Assembly (NCBI RefSeq): GCF_012275375.1
Contig: NZ_JAAZQJ010000004.1
Location: 1-64,000, forward strand
Direction: 5' to 3'
From: Dyella sp. SG609
GTDB taxonomy: Bacteria; Pseudomonadota; Gammaproteobacteria; Xanthomonadales; Rhodanobacteraceae
Length of the DNA stretch: 64,000 bases
Of the stretch, positions 1 to 6,294 are shown in pieces. Within the stretch, counting starts at the first letter, position 1. Each line of letters begins with the position of its first letter. The position numbers and the translations under genes were made by a program. A model generated the notes under the pieces. It ran no database searches, was not told where the DNA came from, and worked only from the letters and a program-made list of their open reading frames with translations.

Positions 1-38
1 TCAGCCTTGAACTCGTCGGTGAAACGTTTGCTGGTCAT
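1..38 (-). CDS. IS3-family transposase OrfA, N-terminal fragment (cut by window edge)
   Basis: Only the first twelve codons lie inside the window. They read MTSKRFTDEFKA, which matches the conserved start of IS3-family OrfA proteins, the helix-turn-helix half of the frameshifted transposase that binds the element ends. The ATG is at 36-38 and a good GGAGG ribosome site lies just upstream of it (43-47, complement). The element continues leftward beyond position 1, so its completeness cannot be judged. The family call comes from the N-terminal motif only; the group within IS3 is not determined. Confidence 0.7.
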   Translation of the reverse strand, partial: MTSKRFTDEFKA

Positions 39-95
39 AGATCCTCCGATCCTCAATAGACACTATCAGGTGTCTACGGAATCGGGGGCGTACCA
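1..95 (-). mobile_element. End of an IS3-family insertion sequence
   Basis: The transposase start at 38 is preceded, reading leftward, by a short leader and a G/C-rich terminal segment. On the minus strand the proposed terminus reads TGGTACGCCCCCGATTCCG, beginning with the TG dinucleotide usual for IS3-family ends, so the element boundary is placed near 95. The opposite end and any target-site duplication are outside the window. The insertion lies only about 35 bp upstream of the next gene (131), so it may have displaced or may supply that gene's promoter. The exact boundary is inferred. Confidence 0.6.
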
Positions 96-130
96 CTGAG
101 TCGTCGAATAGCCCTGCCAGGAGCGCCGAA

Positions 131-841
131 ATGGCTGAGACCAGCAAGAAAGCCGTTCCACCCTACGCCACGTATCAAAGTTTCTTCAATTTTATCAATG
201 GTTTGCGCGAGCACGGTACGCCCAAGCACATCACCCGTAGCATGCTCCCGGGTTCGAACTCCGGCAAGGCGTCTATGTCTGCAACGCTGTCGGTGCTTGG
301 GCTGGTTAACGCCAAGGATGAGCCAACGGATAAGATGCGACAACTTACTGATTCTGAAACTAATTACGGGGAGAAGTTAAAGGAAATTCTTCAGAGTTCC
401 TACCCGTTCTTCCAGGATGGTTCGTTGGATCTGTCTGACACAACCACCGACAAGGTGGTCGAGAAGTTCAAGGAATTAGGAGCGGGCGGTAGCACCATCA
501 CGAAGTGTATGGCCTTTCTCTTGGCTGCCGCGAAGGACGCGAACATCCCCGTCTCCCGGTACGTGAAGACGCCGCCCCCTCCGACGAAGGGCAACGGCAA
601 GAAAAAGATCTCGCGCGCCTCGGTGGTTGAGGAGGAGGAAGAGGAAGAAGGCTTGCCGCCCCCGCCTACCGACAAGGAGCGCATCGTCGTCTCGGTCCAC
701 GGAATGGACGACTGGGAGATCTACGTACCTAAGGGGTTGACTCCCGCTCAATGGAAGCACGGCCTGAAGATGGCCAACTTCATCCTGAGCAACTACCGGC
801 TCGCCGATGACGACCCAGCACCCACAGGGGGTGCGACATGA
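131..841 (+). CDS. DUF5343-like protein
   Basis: This 236-residue cytoplasmic protein has no signal peptide or membrane segment. Its N-terminal 150 residues (PPYATYQSFFNFINGLREHG, then a block with LPGSNSGKASMSATLSVLGL and a later DLSDTTTDKVVEKFKELG) resemble DUF5343, a family found in accessory regions whose role is unknown to me. A proline and lysine-rich linker and an acidic run of seven Glu (about residues 167-173) lead to a C-terminal segment of about 60 residues. GGAG at 119-122 supports the ATG at 131. Base composition is lower in GC than the core genes to the right, and an IS end lies 35 bp upstream, both suggesting acquisition by transfer. Confidence 0.6.
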   Translation: MAETSKKAVPPYATYQSFFNFINGLREHGTPKHITRSMLPGSNSGKASMSATLSVLGLVNAKDEPTDKMRQLTDSETNYGEKLKEILQSSYPFFQDGSLDLSDTTTDKVVEKFKELGAGGSTITKCMAFLLAAAKDANIPVSRYVKTPPPPTKGNGKKKISRASVVEEEEEEEGLPPPPTDKERIVVSVHGMDDWEIYVPKGLTPAQWKHGLKMANFILSNYRLADDDPAPTGGAT

Positions 842-900
842 GACCCCGCTAAAGGCTCTTGGTAACCGATGTGCCAGCAAACCCAGAGCCTATAACCACG

Positions 901-944
901 CGGTACTACGTGCGATCCCCTGCAAGAGACTACACGTAGTACCG
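901..944. repeat. Perfect 12-bp inverted repeat with 20-nt spacer
   Basis: CGGTACTACGTG at 901-912 is repeated exactly in inverted form as CACGTAGTACCG at 933-944. The arms could form a stem-loop in RNA or be half-sites for a DNA-binding protein or recombinase. The repeat lies between the DUF5343-like gene and the 47-codon gene at 1039, with no poly-T run after it, so it does not look like an intrinsic terminator. Function unknown. Confidence 0.75.
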
Positions 945-1038
945 GCTGGCGACCTCGGAAGCGCTGCGGGCTCCACCTAGATCAATCGGGGTGCATGTTG
1001 ACGCATGCAAATCCTCCCCGGAGAAGGAGGTGTTGCCG

Positions 1039-1182
1039 ATGAAGCAGCTAAAGCTAGCGTTGCCGATCCCTGAGGGTTACGTACTGATCTTCCGTCCGTA
1101 CCGTGACCTCAAGAACGGGAAACGCATTTATGCGAAAACGTACGGCTATCGTGCGTTCCCAATGCTGATCAAATCAGCTTAA
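1039..1182 (+). CDS. Small hypothetical protein, 47 residues
   Basis: The start is set by a near-ideal ribosome site, GAGAAGGAGGTG at 1021-1032, eight bases before the ATG at 1039; an upstream in-frame ATG at 991 lacks such a site. The product (MKQLKLALPIPEGYVLIFRP then YRDLKNGKRIYAKTYGYRAF) is basic and aromatic-rich with no signal peptide or membrane helix. I do not recognise the family. The strong ribosome site is the main argument that it is real. It sits inside the accessory patch between a DUF5343-like gene and a recombinase remnant. Confidence 0.6.
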   Translation: MKQLKLALPIPEGYVLIFRPYRDLKNGKRIYAKTYGYRAFPMLIKSA

Positions 1183-1663
1183 CCGGGACTCGTAGCGCTT
1201 CCGCCCTTTCAAGTCTACGCATTGGCCTATTTGGTGTCCAACGGCGGCCAGGCCGGTGGAAATGTCTGAGACAGATTTGTCTTGGGGTATCAAACAGTGC
1301 CCCGTTGCTGGATTCCCCCTGGGTACCCCTTCCGTGCAGCCAACCAATCTTGGCTGTGGCGCCTGCTCAGCGTGATCGCTGGCCTTGACGACCATAGAAT
1401 CCCTCGCTGACTCACGCTCATGGCCTAACAGTGTTTCTCGGTTGTGCAGGTCTGCATGACCCAACCGGAGCGGCATCCAGACATCTCGCTTATGCTGCAA
1501 CTTGGCTCCGAGGGAACCTTAAGCCAGTGCTCGATGCGCTGGCGGCAAACGGGGTGGTCAGCTTAGGCGCCGTGGCTGCTGCGTTGAATGAGCGCGGAAT
1601 GCTTACCCTTGACAGCCCGCCTGCCCAGGCACAGCCTGCTCCAGTCCTGTCAGGGGGTGAGTC
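1183..1663. other. Gene-poor stretch in the accessory patch
   Basis: Between the 47-codon gene and the Lys-rich protein I see no intact gene. Open frames here on both strands lack ribosome sites and family resemblance. The only recognisable content is a short recombinase-like segment at about 1503-1607. The stretch most likely holds decayed mobile-element DNA. Confidence 0.5.
1503..1607 (+). pseudogene. Remnant of a serine recombinase (resolvase) C-terminal region
   Basis: In one frame the DNA encodes a segment with the spacing typical of large and resolvase-type serine recombinases after the catalytic domain: NLKPVLDALAANGVVSL followed by AVAAALNERGMLT. The family signature is a helix with an isoleucine/leucine-rich start, then 'G..S...IA..LNERGI.T'. 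Neither the catalytic N-terminus nor the usual tryptophan-rich continuation is present in frame, and the open frame runs on into unrelated sequence. I read it as a broken relic of a mobile element. A chance match cannot be ruled out over 35 residues. Confidence 0.4.
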
Positions 1664-2542
1664 ATGGGCAAGGTCAAGACGCAGCCGCGAAAGAGCGCGG
1701 CCGGCAAGAGTGCGACCGACAAGAAGCACAAGGTCATTCCTCCCAAGAAGCTGATCGATGCGCACAAGGCGCCGGATCTGCGCCGCTCGACGCGGCGCCT
1801 CGAGAAAATGCCGGAGGCGGCCTATCGCGCGGCGATCGACTTGGGCAACCGGCAGCCCACCATCAACATGCATGGCGGCGTGGGCATTCCCGGTCCGCGA
1901 ACCAAGGCAGCCGTAACGAAACTGACCAGGCTCGATTTCGCCAAACTCGATACCGAGCTGCCCGCCATCTTGAAGATGTCGCAGCAGGTTCGCGGGAACA
2001 AGAACATCACCGCGGTCCGCAAGAAGGTAAAGCCGGTCAATCGCCAGGTCGTCTACCGCGAGGGCGCGTCCGACGTCCATTCGCTGCACGTCGCCAATGA
2101 CATCGCCGCGGTGTCCAATAGCCGCACCAGCAAGGTCTACGACTATCCGGATCTCGCCCCCAAGCTCGACAAGCGCTTGCAGAGCAATGGCAAAGCCAAG
2201 GGCAAGACCTACTTCGACAGCAAGATCAAAGCGGCCGACCGCCGCTCCCGCGTCACCCAAGGCCTGCAGCACCTGATTGCCGGGCATAACGACAAGGCCC
2301 AGGAATCGTTCGACAACGCCGGACTCACCGCCAAGGGCCTCAAGTGGGTGCACAAGATGGGCACGCTGATGCTTGCCGAGCGCGGCAGGGAATTGCACGG
2401 CGGCGGCGGTGCCGACAGCAGCAAGGTGAGCGGCGCGCTGGAGCACGTCAAGGGTGGCCGCAACTTCGAGGATGTCTTCGTCAAGAATGCCGCCACGCTG
2501 GCGCCGTTCGCGCTGCGTGGCGGGGCCAAGACCCTGAAGTAG
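1664..2542 (+). CDS. Lys/Arg-rich hypothetical protein, 292 residues
   Basis: I do not recognise this protein. The N-terminal 60 residues are very basic (many KK, RR and PPKK motifs), with no signal peptide. The middle and C-terminal parts are mixed helical sequence with a glycine-rich patch (HGGGGADSS, about residues 247-255) and a conserved-looking end ending in LRGGAKTLK. The start ATG at 1664 follows CAGGGGGTGAG, a good ribosome site. High GC and codon use resemble the core genome, unlike the DNA to its left. It is separated by 178 bp from the next gene. The basic N-terminus suggests nucleic-acid contact, but that is only inference. Confidence 0.55.
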   Translation: MGKVKTQPRKSAAGKSATDKKHKVIPPKKLIDAHKAPDLRRSTRRLEKMPEAAYRAAIDLGNRQPTINMHGGVGIPGPRTKAAVTKLTRLDFAKLDTELPAILKMSQQVRGNKNITAVRKKVKPVNRQVVYREGASDVHSLHVANDIAAVSNSRTSKVYDYPDLAPKLDKRLQSNGKAKGKTYFDSKIKAADRRSRVTQGLQHLIAGHNDKAQESFDNAGLTAKGLKWVHKMGTLMLAERGRELHGGGGADSSKVSGALEHVKGGRNFEDVFVKNAATLAPFALRGGAKTLK

Positions 2543-2720
2543 ACGGAGCGGGCAGCCGCGTATTGCGCCTCCGAATTCCTCGCCCGCGCCGTGCGCTGAC
2601 GCACATATCCAGCAGCCACGCCCGGCAATAAGCCCTATCGCCCCTGGCTAGCTGCAAGGCCGGCACGCCGGATGTAGCTTCCCTGCCCGCACCGCGCATT
2701 GGGCGCGAAAGGAGGCGACG

Positions 2721-2999
2721 ATGGCTACGCAGAAGAGGCAGGCCCTGACGCTGGAAGGGCTGGTGGAGAAATACGGTGTCGCCGCACTGGCGGCGCTGCG
2801 CAATCCCGCGCTGTGGGATGTGATCGTGCCGATGGGCGGTCCAACCAAGAACGGTGCGCTCACCGCTGCCGCTAAAAAACAGCTGCAGAGCGAATTGAAT
2901 GCGGTCTACGGTGCCTTGCTCGACAACGCCAAGGCCGGCGACGCCGTATCCGGCGCATTCGCCGCGCACGTGGCCATCAGCAAGGCGGCGATCCACTGA
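2721..2999 (+). CDS. Hypothetical protein, 92 residues
   Basis: A small alanine-rich, largely helical protein with no signal peptide, starting at an ATG with GGAGG seven bases upstream (2711-2715). The N-terminus (TLEGLVEKYGVAALAALRNP) looks like a short amphipathic helical module. No family recognised. It converges with rpiA, and a perfect 12-bp stem-loop separates the two stop codons. Its relation to the 292-residue protein upstream is unknown; the 178-bp gap between them shows nothing I can name. Confidence 0.5.
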   Translation: MATQKRQALTLEGLVEKYGVAALAALRNPALWDVIVPMGGPTKNGALTAAAKKQLQSELNAVYGALLDNAKAGDAVSGAFAAHVAISKAAIH

Positions 3000-3006
3000 A
3001 AGGCGC

Positions 3007-3034
3007 AACCGCGTCCGCGCTTGCGGACGCGGTT
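3007..3034. terminator. Stem-loop between convergent genes
   Basis: AACCGCGTCCGC (3007-3018) pairs perfectly with GCGGACGCGGTT (3023-3034) around a GCTT loop, midway between the stop codons of the 92-residue gene (2999) and rpiA (3046). Neither side has a long T run (CCTTTC on the minus side), so it may be a weak bidirectional terminator or an mRNA 3' stabilising hairpin. Confidence 0.55.
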
Positions 3035-3045
3035 CGCCGAGCGGC

Positions 3046-3681
3046 TTACATCTCGCGGTCGCCGATCAGCACCACATCCGCCGGACGCTGCGCGAACAGG
3101 CCCACGGTGACGATGCCGGGAATCTGGTTGAGCTCTTTTTCCAGCGCCACCGGGTCGGCGATCTGCCAGCCGTGCACGTCGATCACCCAGTTGCCGTTGT
3201 CGGTGACCACGCCGTCGCGCCACACCGGGTTGCCGCCGCGCTTGACGATCTCGCGGCCGACCAGGCTGCGCGCCATCGGGATCACCTCGATCGGCAGCGG
3301 GAACTTGCCCAGCAGTTCCACGCGCTTGCTGGAATCGATGATGCACACGAACTTCGCGCTGGCCGCGGCGATGATCTTCTCGCGCGTCAACGCGGCGCCG
3401 CCGCCCTTGATCAGGCGCTTGTAGGGGTCGCATTCGTCGGCGCCGTCGACGTAGATCGACAGCGGGCCGGTGGCGTTGAGGTCGAGCACCGGGATGCCGA
3501 GGCGCTTGAGCTGCGCGGTCGACTGCTCGGAGCTGGACACCGCGCCCTGGATGCGGTCCTTCAGGTCCGCCAGCGCGTCGATGAAGAACGCCACGGTGGA
3601 ACCGGTGCCGACGCCGACGATGCCGCCTTCCTCGACGTAGCGGATGGCGGCTTCGCCCGCCAGGCGTTTTTCGTTGCTCAT
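3046..3681 (-). CDS. rpiA: Ribose-5-phosphate isomerase A
   Basis: Interconverts ribose 5-phosphate and ribulose 5-phosphate in the non-oxidative pentose phosphate pathway, in the cytoplasm. The 211-residue length is near the 219 of the E. coli enzyme. The family motifs are present: GVGTGSTV near residues 23-30 for phosphate binding, DGADE near 79-83 with the catalytic acid region, and [11 protein letters not shown] near 92-102. The ATG at 3679-3681 gives the canonical [12 protein letters not shown] start; the frame is open further upstream but that extension is an antisense shadow. It is followed on the same strand, upstream, by the EVE-domain gene 23 bp away, an arrangement usual in Xanthomonadales. 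Confidence 0.95.
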   Translation of the reverse strand: MSNEKRLAGEAAIRYVEEGGIVGVGTGSTVAFFIDALADLKDRIQGAVSSSEQSTAQLKRLGIPVLDLNATGPLSIYVDGADECDPYKRLIKGGGAALTREKIIAAASAKFVCIIDSSKRVELLGKFPLPIEVIPMARSLVGREIVKRGGNPVWRDGVVTDNGNWVIDVHGWQIADPVALEKELNQIPGIVTVGLFAQRPADVVLIGDREM

Positions 3682-3704
3682 GATGCAGTCCGGACAGTAG
3701 GGAA

Positions 3705-4157
3705 TTATTCGAGCGTGAGGATGTGGCGCCACTCGGCGGCGGCCACCGGCATCACCGACAGGCGGTTGCCCTTGCGCACCAGCGGCATCTCCACCAGGGC
3801 CGGGTCGGCCTGCAGTTCCTTCAGCGAAATGGTGCGCTTGAGCTTCTTCACGAACTTCACCTCGACCAGCATCCAGCGCGGGTTGTCGCGCGAACTGCCG
3901 GGGTCGAAGTAGTTGCTCTTGGGGTCGAACTGGGTCGGGTCCGGATAGGCCTCGGTCACCACTTCGGCCACGCCGACGATGCCCGGCTCGGCGCAGTTGG
4001 AGTGGTAGAAGAACACCTTGTCGCCCTTGCGCATGCCGTCGCGCATGTAATTGCGCGCCTGGTAGTTGCGCACGCCGTCCCAGGCCTCCTTGCCCTTGCG
4101 CTTGAGGTCGTCGATGGAAAAGGCGTCCGGCTCGGACTTCATCAGCCAGTGGTTCAT
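3705..4157 (-). CDS. EVE domain protein
   Basis: A 150-residue single-domain protein of the EVE (PUA-like) fold, beginning [18 protein letters not shown], with the family's [15 protein letters not shown] block near residues 27-41 and [10 protein letters not shown] near 46-55. EVE proteins are PUA/YTH relatives thought to bind modified bases in nucleic acid; the ligand of this housekeeping-type member is not known. The start overlaps the stop of the 5-formyl-THF cyclo-ligase gene by four bases (ATGA), so the two are probably translationally coupled. Some EVE proteins take part in defence, but this one lies in a conserved metabolic neighbourhood. Confidence 0.88.
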   Translation of the reverse strand: MNHWLMKSEPDAFSIDDLKRKGKEAWDGVRNYQARNYMRDGMRKGDKVFFYHSNCAEPGIVGVAEVVTEAYPDPTQFDPKSNYFDPGSSRDNPRWMLVEVKFVKKLKRTISLKELQADPALVEMPLVRKGNRLSVMPVAAAEWRHILTLE

Positions 4158-4777
4158 GCGTGGGCGTCTCCGTTGCCGGCCGCGTCGGCATGGCAATCGA
4201 TCAGTTCCTGCTCGGTGGCGATGTAGTCCAGCTGCACGTCCCAGGCGGCCGGCTCGATCGCGGGCAGTTCCTGGAAGGCGTAGCCGATGCCGACCAGCAG
4301 CGGTTCGGTGGGGCGCGCCTGGTCCTTGAGGAAGGCGAAGCCGCGGTCGTAATAGCCGCCGCCGTAGCCCAGGCGGTTGCCGAGCCGGTCGAAGGCGAGC
4401 AGGGGCAGCAGCACCAGATCGAGCTGGAAGGGCTCGAACAGCTCGGCGGGGTCGACCGGTTCGGGAATGCCGTAGCGGTTCGGCTGCACGTCCTGGCCGG
4501 CGCTCCACGGCGCGAAGCGCAGGCGCTTGCCGGGGCCGATCACCGGCAGCATGAACTGCTGGCCGCGCGTGGCCAGGGGCGGGATCGCCAGGTTCAGCGG
4601 CAGCTCGCCGTTGGTGGCCCAGTAGCCGGCCACGCGGACGTCGGTGTGGTATTCGGGCAGCTGCTCCAGGCTGCGGCGCAGCCCCTGGGCGGCGGCCATG
4701 CGCTGGGGCGGGGAGAGCTCCCGGCGGCGTTCGGCCAGCCGTTGGCGTAGCTCGCGGCGCTGGGCGGTGGCGTCCAC
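4154..4777 (-). CDS. ygfA: 5-formyltetrahydrofolate cyclo-ligase
   Basis: ATP-dependent conversion of 5-formyl-THF to 5,10-methenyl-THF, recycling the folate storage form. The 207-residue protein shows the basic N-terminal helix ([15 protein letters not shown]), the [11 protein letters not shown] block, and the family signature [19 protein letters not shown] followed by YYDR near residues 130-152, where ATP is bound. Translation starts at a GTG (4775-4777) with GAGGAGA upstream. In many gammaproteobacteria this gene follows zapA and the 6S RNA gene, as here, and may be cotranscribed with 6S RNA precursor. Confidence 0.92.
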   Translation of the reverse strand: MDATAQRRELRQRLAERRRELSPPQRMAAAQGLRRSLEQLPEYHTDVRVAGYWATNGELPLNLAIPPLATRGQQFMLPVIGPGKRLRFAPWSAGQDVQPNRYGIPEPVDPAELFEPFQLDLVLLPLLAFDRLGNRLGYGGGYYDRGFAFLKDQARPTEPLLVGIGYAFQELPAIEPAAWDVQLDYIATEQELIDCHADAAGNGDAHA

Positions 4778-4798
4778 GTCGAGGTCTCCTCAAGAGAA

Positions 4799-4824
4799 CG
4801 CCCGCAGCGCAAGCGCTGCGGGCG
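4799..4824 (-). terminator. Hairpin downstream of 6S RNA
   Basis: CGCCCGCAGC (4799-4808) and GCTGCGGGCG (4815-4824) form a 10-bp GC stem around GCAAGC. On the minus strand it is followed by TTCTCTT, a modest U tract. It lies between the 6S RNA and the GTG start of ygfA, so it should end most 6S precursor transcripts while allowing some read-through into ygfA. Confidence 0.65.
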
Positions 4825-4828
4825 GTTT

Positions 4829-5010
4829 CCGCGGGCCCGGCCGATGTCGGAACAAGCTCGGCCGTAGCGGTAAAAAGGTGGCGTCCACCGCGGTGCCGCT
4901 GCCCACCAAACGACCTTGATCCACGATGGATCAGGTGGGAGGGCTACATGGCCTCAAGGCTTTCCGCACGCAGCGGACATGCACAACAGCCGATGAAAAG
5001 CCGACCCGGG
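4829..5010 (-). ncRNA. ssrS: 6S RNA
   Basis: The gene-free 300 bp between zapA and ygfA is the usual home of 6S RNA, the promoter mimic that binds the sigma-70 holoenzyme in stationary phase. A -10 box TAAATA (5015-5020, complement) places the 5' end near 5009. The first bases (CCGGGTCGGC on the minus strand) can pair with GCCGGGCCC at the 3' end near 4830, forming the long closing stem, which gives about 180 nt, the usual length. The interior contains complementary arms such as GATCCATCGTGGATC near 4919-4933. The ends are approximate. The call rests on position, size and foldability, not on an alignment. Confidence 0.75.
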
Positions 5011-5014
5011 GCCG

Positions 5015-5020
5015 TATTTA
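5015..5020 (-). promoter_or_regulatory. -10 element of the 6S RNA promoter
   Basis: TAAATA on the minus strand, about six bases before the predicted 6S RNA start. No convincing -35 hexamer is visible at 16-18 bp upstream (CACTCT is the best candidate), so this is assigned mainly from its position relative to the closing stem of the RNA. Confidence 0.45.
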
Positions 5021-5074
5021 GGAACAAGGCAAATGTAAGAGTGTGCTGGCGCACACCGCAGTAAACGCCGAGGA

Positions 5075-5380
5075 CTATTTTAGTTGCCCGTCGAGGGCCG
5101 CTTCAAGCTTGCGCCGCATCGCGGCAAGTGTGTCGCCCACGCTCTGGTCAGCTCCGCTATGGGTTTTGCGCAGGGCCAGGAACTCGTGGGTGATGCTGAT
5201 CGCCGCCAGCACGGCCAGGCGGTCGAAGCCCGGCGTCTTGGCGTTGGCGCGCAGCTCGCGCATCTTGCGGTCCAGGTAGGCGGCCGATTCCAGCAGGCCC
5301 TCCCGTTCCTCCGGCGCGCAGGCGATCAGGAATTCGCGATCGATCAGCCGCAGCGCGACGGGTTCACTGGAGTTCGTCAT
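5075..5380 (-). CDS. zapA: Cell division protein ZapA
   Basis: Cytoplasmic FtsZ-ring stabiliser that cross-links FtsZ protofilaments. The 101-residue protein has the ZapA N-terminal domain (PVALRLIDREFLIACAPEE, then LLESAAYLDRKMRELR near residues 29-44, with the conserved LAVLAAISITHEFL helix near 55-68) followed by a C-terminal coiled coil. It lies eight bases downstream of the small coiled-coil gene (5389-5622), the classic pairing in Xanthomonadales and Pseudomonas, and upstream of 6S RNA. Probably expressed from the promoter in front of the upstream small gene. Confidence 0.92.
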   Translation of the reverse strand: MTNSSEPVALRLIDREFLIACAPEEREGLLESAAYLDRKMRELRANAKTPGFDRLAVLAAISITHEFLALRKTHSGADQSVGDTLAAMRRKLEAALDGQLK

Positions 5381-5388
5381 CTGGGTGC

Positions 5389-5622
5389 TCAGCCGTTGTT
5401 CTCAAGTGCCTTGAGGCGCTGGATCATCGCTTCGACGCGACTGCGCGCCTGCTCGTTGCGGGCCATCAGGCCGGCTCGCTCGCTGGCCAGCTGTTCCTGG
5501 CTGTGGCGCAGGCTGCGGTTTTCCTCGGCCAGGCGGCGCACCGCGTCCAGCAGGCGGTCGACCTGCTCGCCTAGCGCGGCAAGTTCCTGCTTGACCGGAT
5601 CGTTGAACGGGGCGGTGCTCAT
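5389..5622 (-). CDS. TIGR02449-type coiled-coil protein (ZapB-like)
   Basis: A 77-residue protein that is almost entirely coiled coil, with heptad-like leucines from residue 15 onward (EQVDRLLDAVRRLAEENRSL). The family is typically encoded directly before zapA and is often compared with the division protein ZapB, but the function of this member is inferred from context only. The ATG at 5620-5622 has no ribosome site; instead a good -10 box ends seven bases before it, so the mRNA may be leaderless. The open frame extends far upstream but that part is antisense to ygfB. Confidence 0.85.
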   Translation of the reverse strand: MSTAPFNDPVKQELAALGEQVDRLLDAVRRLAEENRSLRHSQEQLASERAGLMARNEQARSRVEAMIQRLKALENNG

Positions 5623-5629
5623 GCGCGGA

Positions 5630-5657
5630 ACTATAGCAGGAGGCCCGGCCGTGTCAG
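5630..5657 (-). promoter_or_regulatory. Promoter of the coiled-coil gene/zapA operon, probably leaderless
   Basis: On the minus strand CTGACA (5652-5657) is separated by 16 bp from TATAGT (5630-5635). Seven bases separate the -10 box from the ATG, so transcription is expected to begin at or next to the A of the start codon. No purine-rich ribosome site precedes the ATG, in keeping with leaderless translation. Confidence 0.55.
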
Positions 5658-5724
5658 CTGCCACTCCCGGCGCATTTCCGGAGGCTGCATTAAACTGCCG
5701 TCTTGACCCCGAAGGAGTACTTCC

Positions 5725-6294
5725 ATGGCGCCTGCCGAGCTGATCGGTCACGAGGAACTGGACGGCGTCGCGGCGCGCCTGAAACTGGCCGTCGACGCCA
5801 GCGAACTGCACGGTTCGCTCTGCGGCTATCTCAGCGGCGGCGGCCGCGTCGGCAAGGATGCGCTGCTGGCCGTGTTGCAGCTCGATGGCGGCGAACAGGT
5901 CAGCCCCTCGGCCAACGACCGCGCCCTGCTCGAGCAGCTGGTGCGCCAGAGCGAACAGGAACTGGCCGACCCGGAACTGGGCTTCGAGCCGCTGCTCCCC
6001 GCCGACGACCGCCCGCTGGAAGAGCGCGCCGACTCGCTCGGCGACTGGTGCCGCGGCTTCCTCGGCGGCTTCGGCCTGGCCGGGCCGGAGAAGTTCGGCA
6101 AGCTGTCCGACGAAGCGCAGGAGATCCTGCGCGACCTGAACACCATCGCCGCTTCCGAATTCGAATTCGGCGACAGCCGCGACGACGAGGACGCGCTGAT
6201 CGAACTGCACGAATTCGTGCGCGTCGCCGCCATGCTGCTGCACGCCGAATGCGTGGGCGGCCGCAACAAGCCCAACAGCGACACCGTGCATTGA
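5725..6294 (+). CDS. ygfB: UPF0149 family protein YgfB
   Basis: A 189-residue all-helical cytoplasmic protein of the YgfB/YecA family. Visible marks are SELHGSLCGYLSGGG near residues 26-40, the tandem DWCRGFLGGFGLAG near 107-120, and an acidic C-terminal half ending in VGGRNKPNSDTVH. In Pseudomonas aeruginosa YgfB-type proteins affect transcription of other genes; no enzymatic role is established. AAGGAG (5710-5715) supports the ATG. Its stop codon overlaps the TTG start proposed for pepP, the conserved ygfB-pepP arrangement, and it is divergent from the zapA operon. Confidence 0.9.
   Translation: MAPAELIGHEELDGVAARLKLAVDASELHGSLCGYLSGGGRVGKDALLAVLQLDGGEQVSPSANDRALLEQLVRQSEQELADPELGFEPLLPADDRPLEERADSLGDWCRGFLGGFGLAGPEKFGKLSDEAQEILRDLNTIAASEFEFGDSRDDEDALIELHEFVRVAAMLLHAECVGGRNKPNSDTVH

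Noticed and set aside
131..841. DUF5343-like gene as a defence gene
   Set aside because: The accessory setting is suggestive, but no nuclease, kinase or sensor domain or recognised defence partner is next to it.
1174..1500. 108-codon minus-strand open frame in the accessory patch
   Set aside because: A segment reading LGHADLHNRETLLGHE looks faintly like a tyrosine integrase, but no other integrase motif, ribosome site or start is visible.
3046..4191. Apparent fusion of rpiA with an upstream segment in one long frame
   Set aside because: The 5' part is a frame shadow of the EVE gene. The rpiA protein begins at the ATG near 3681.
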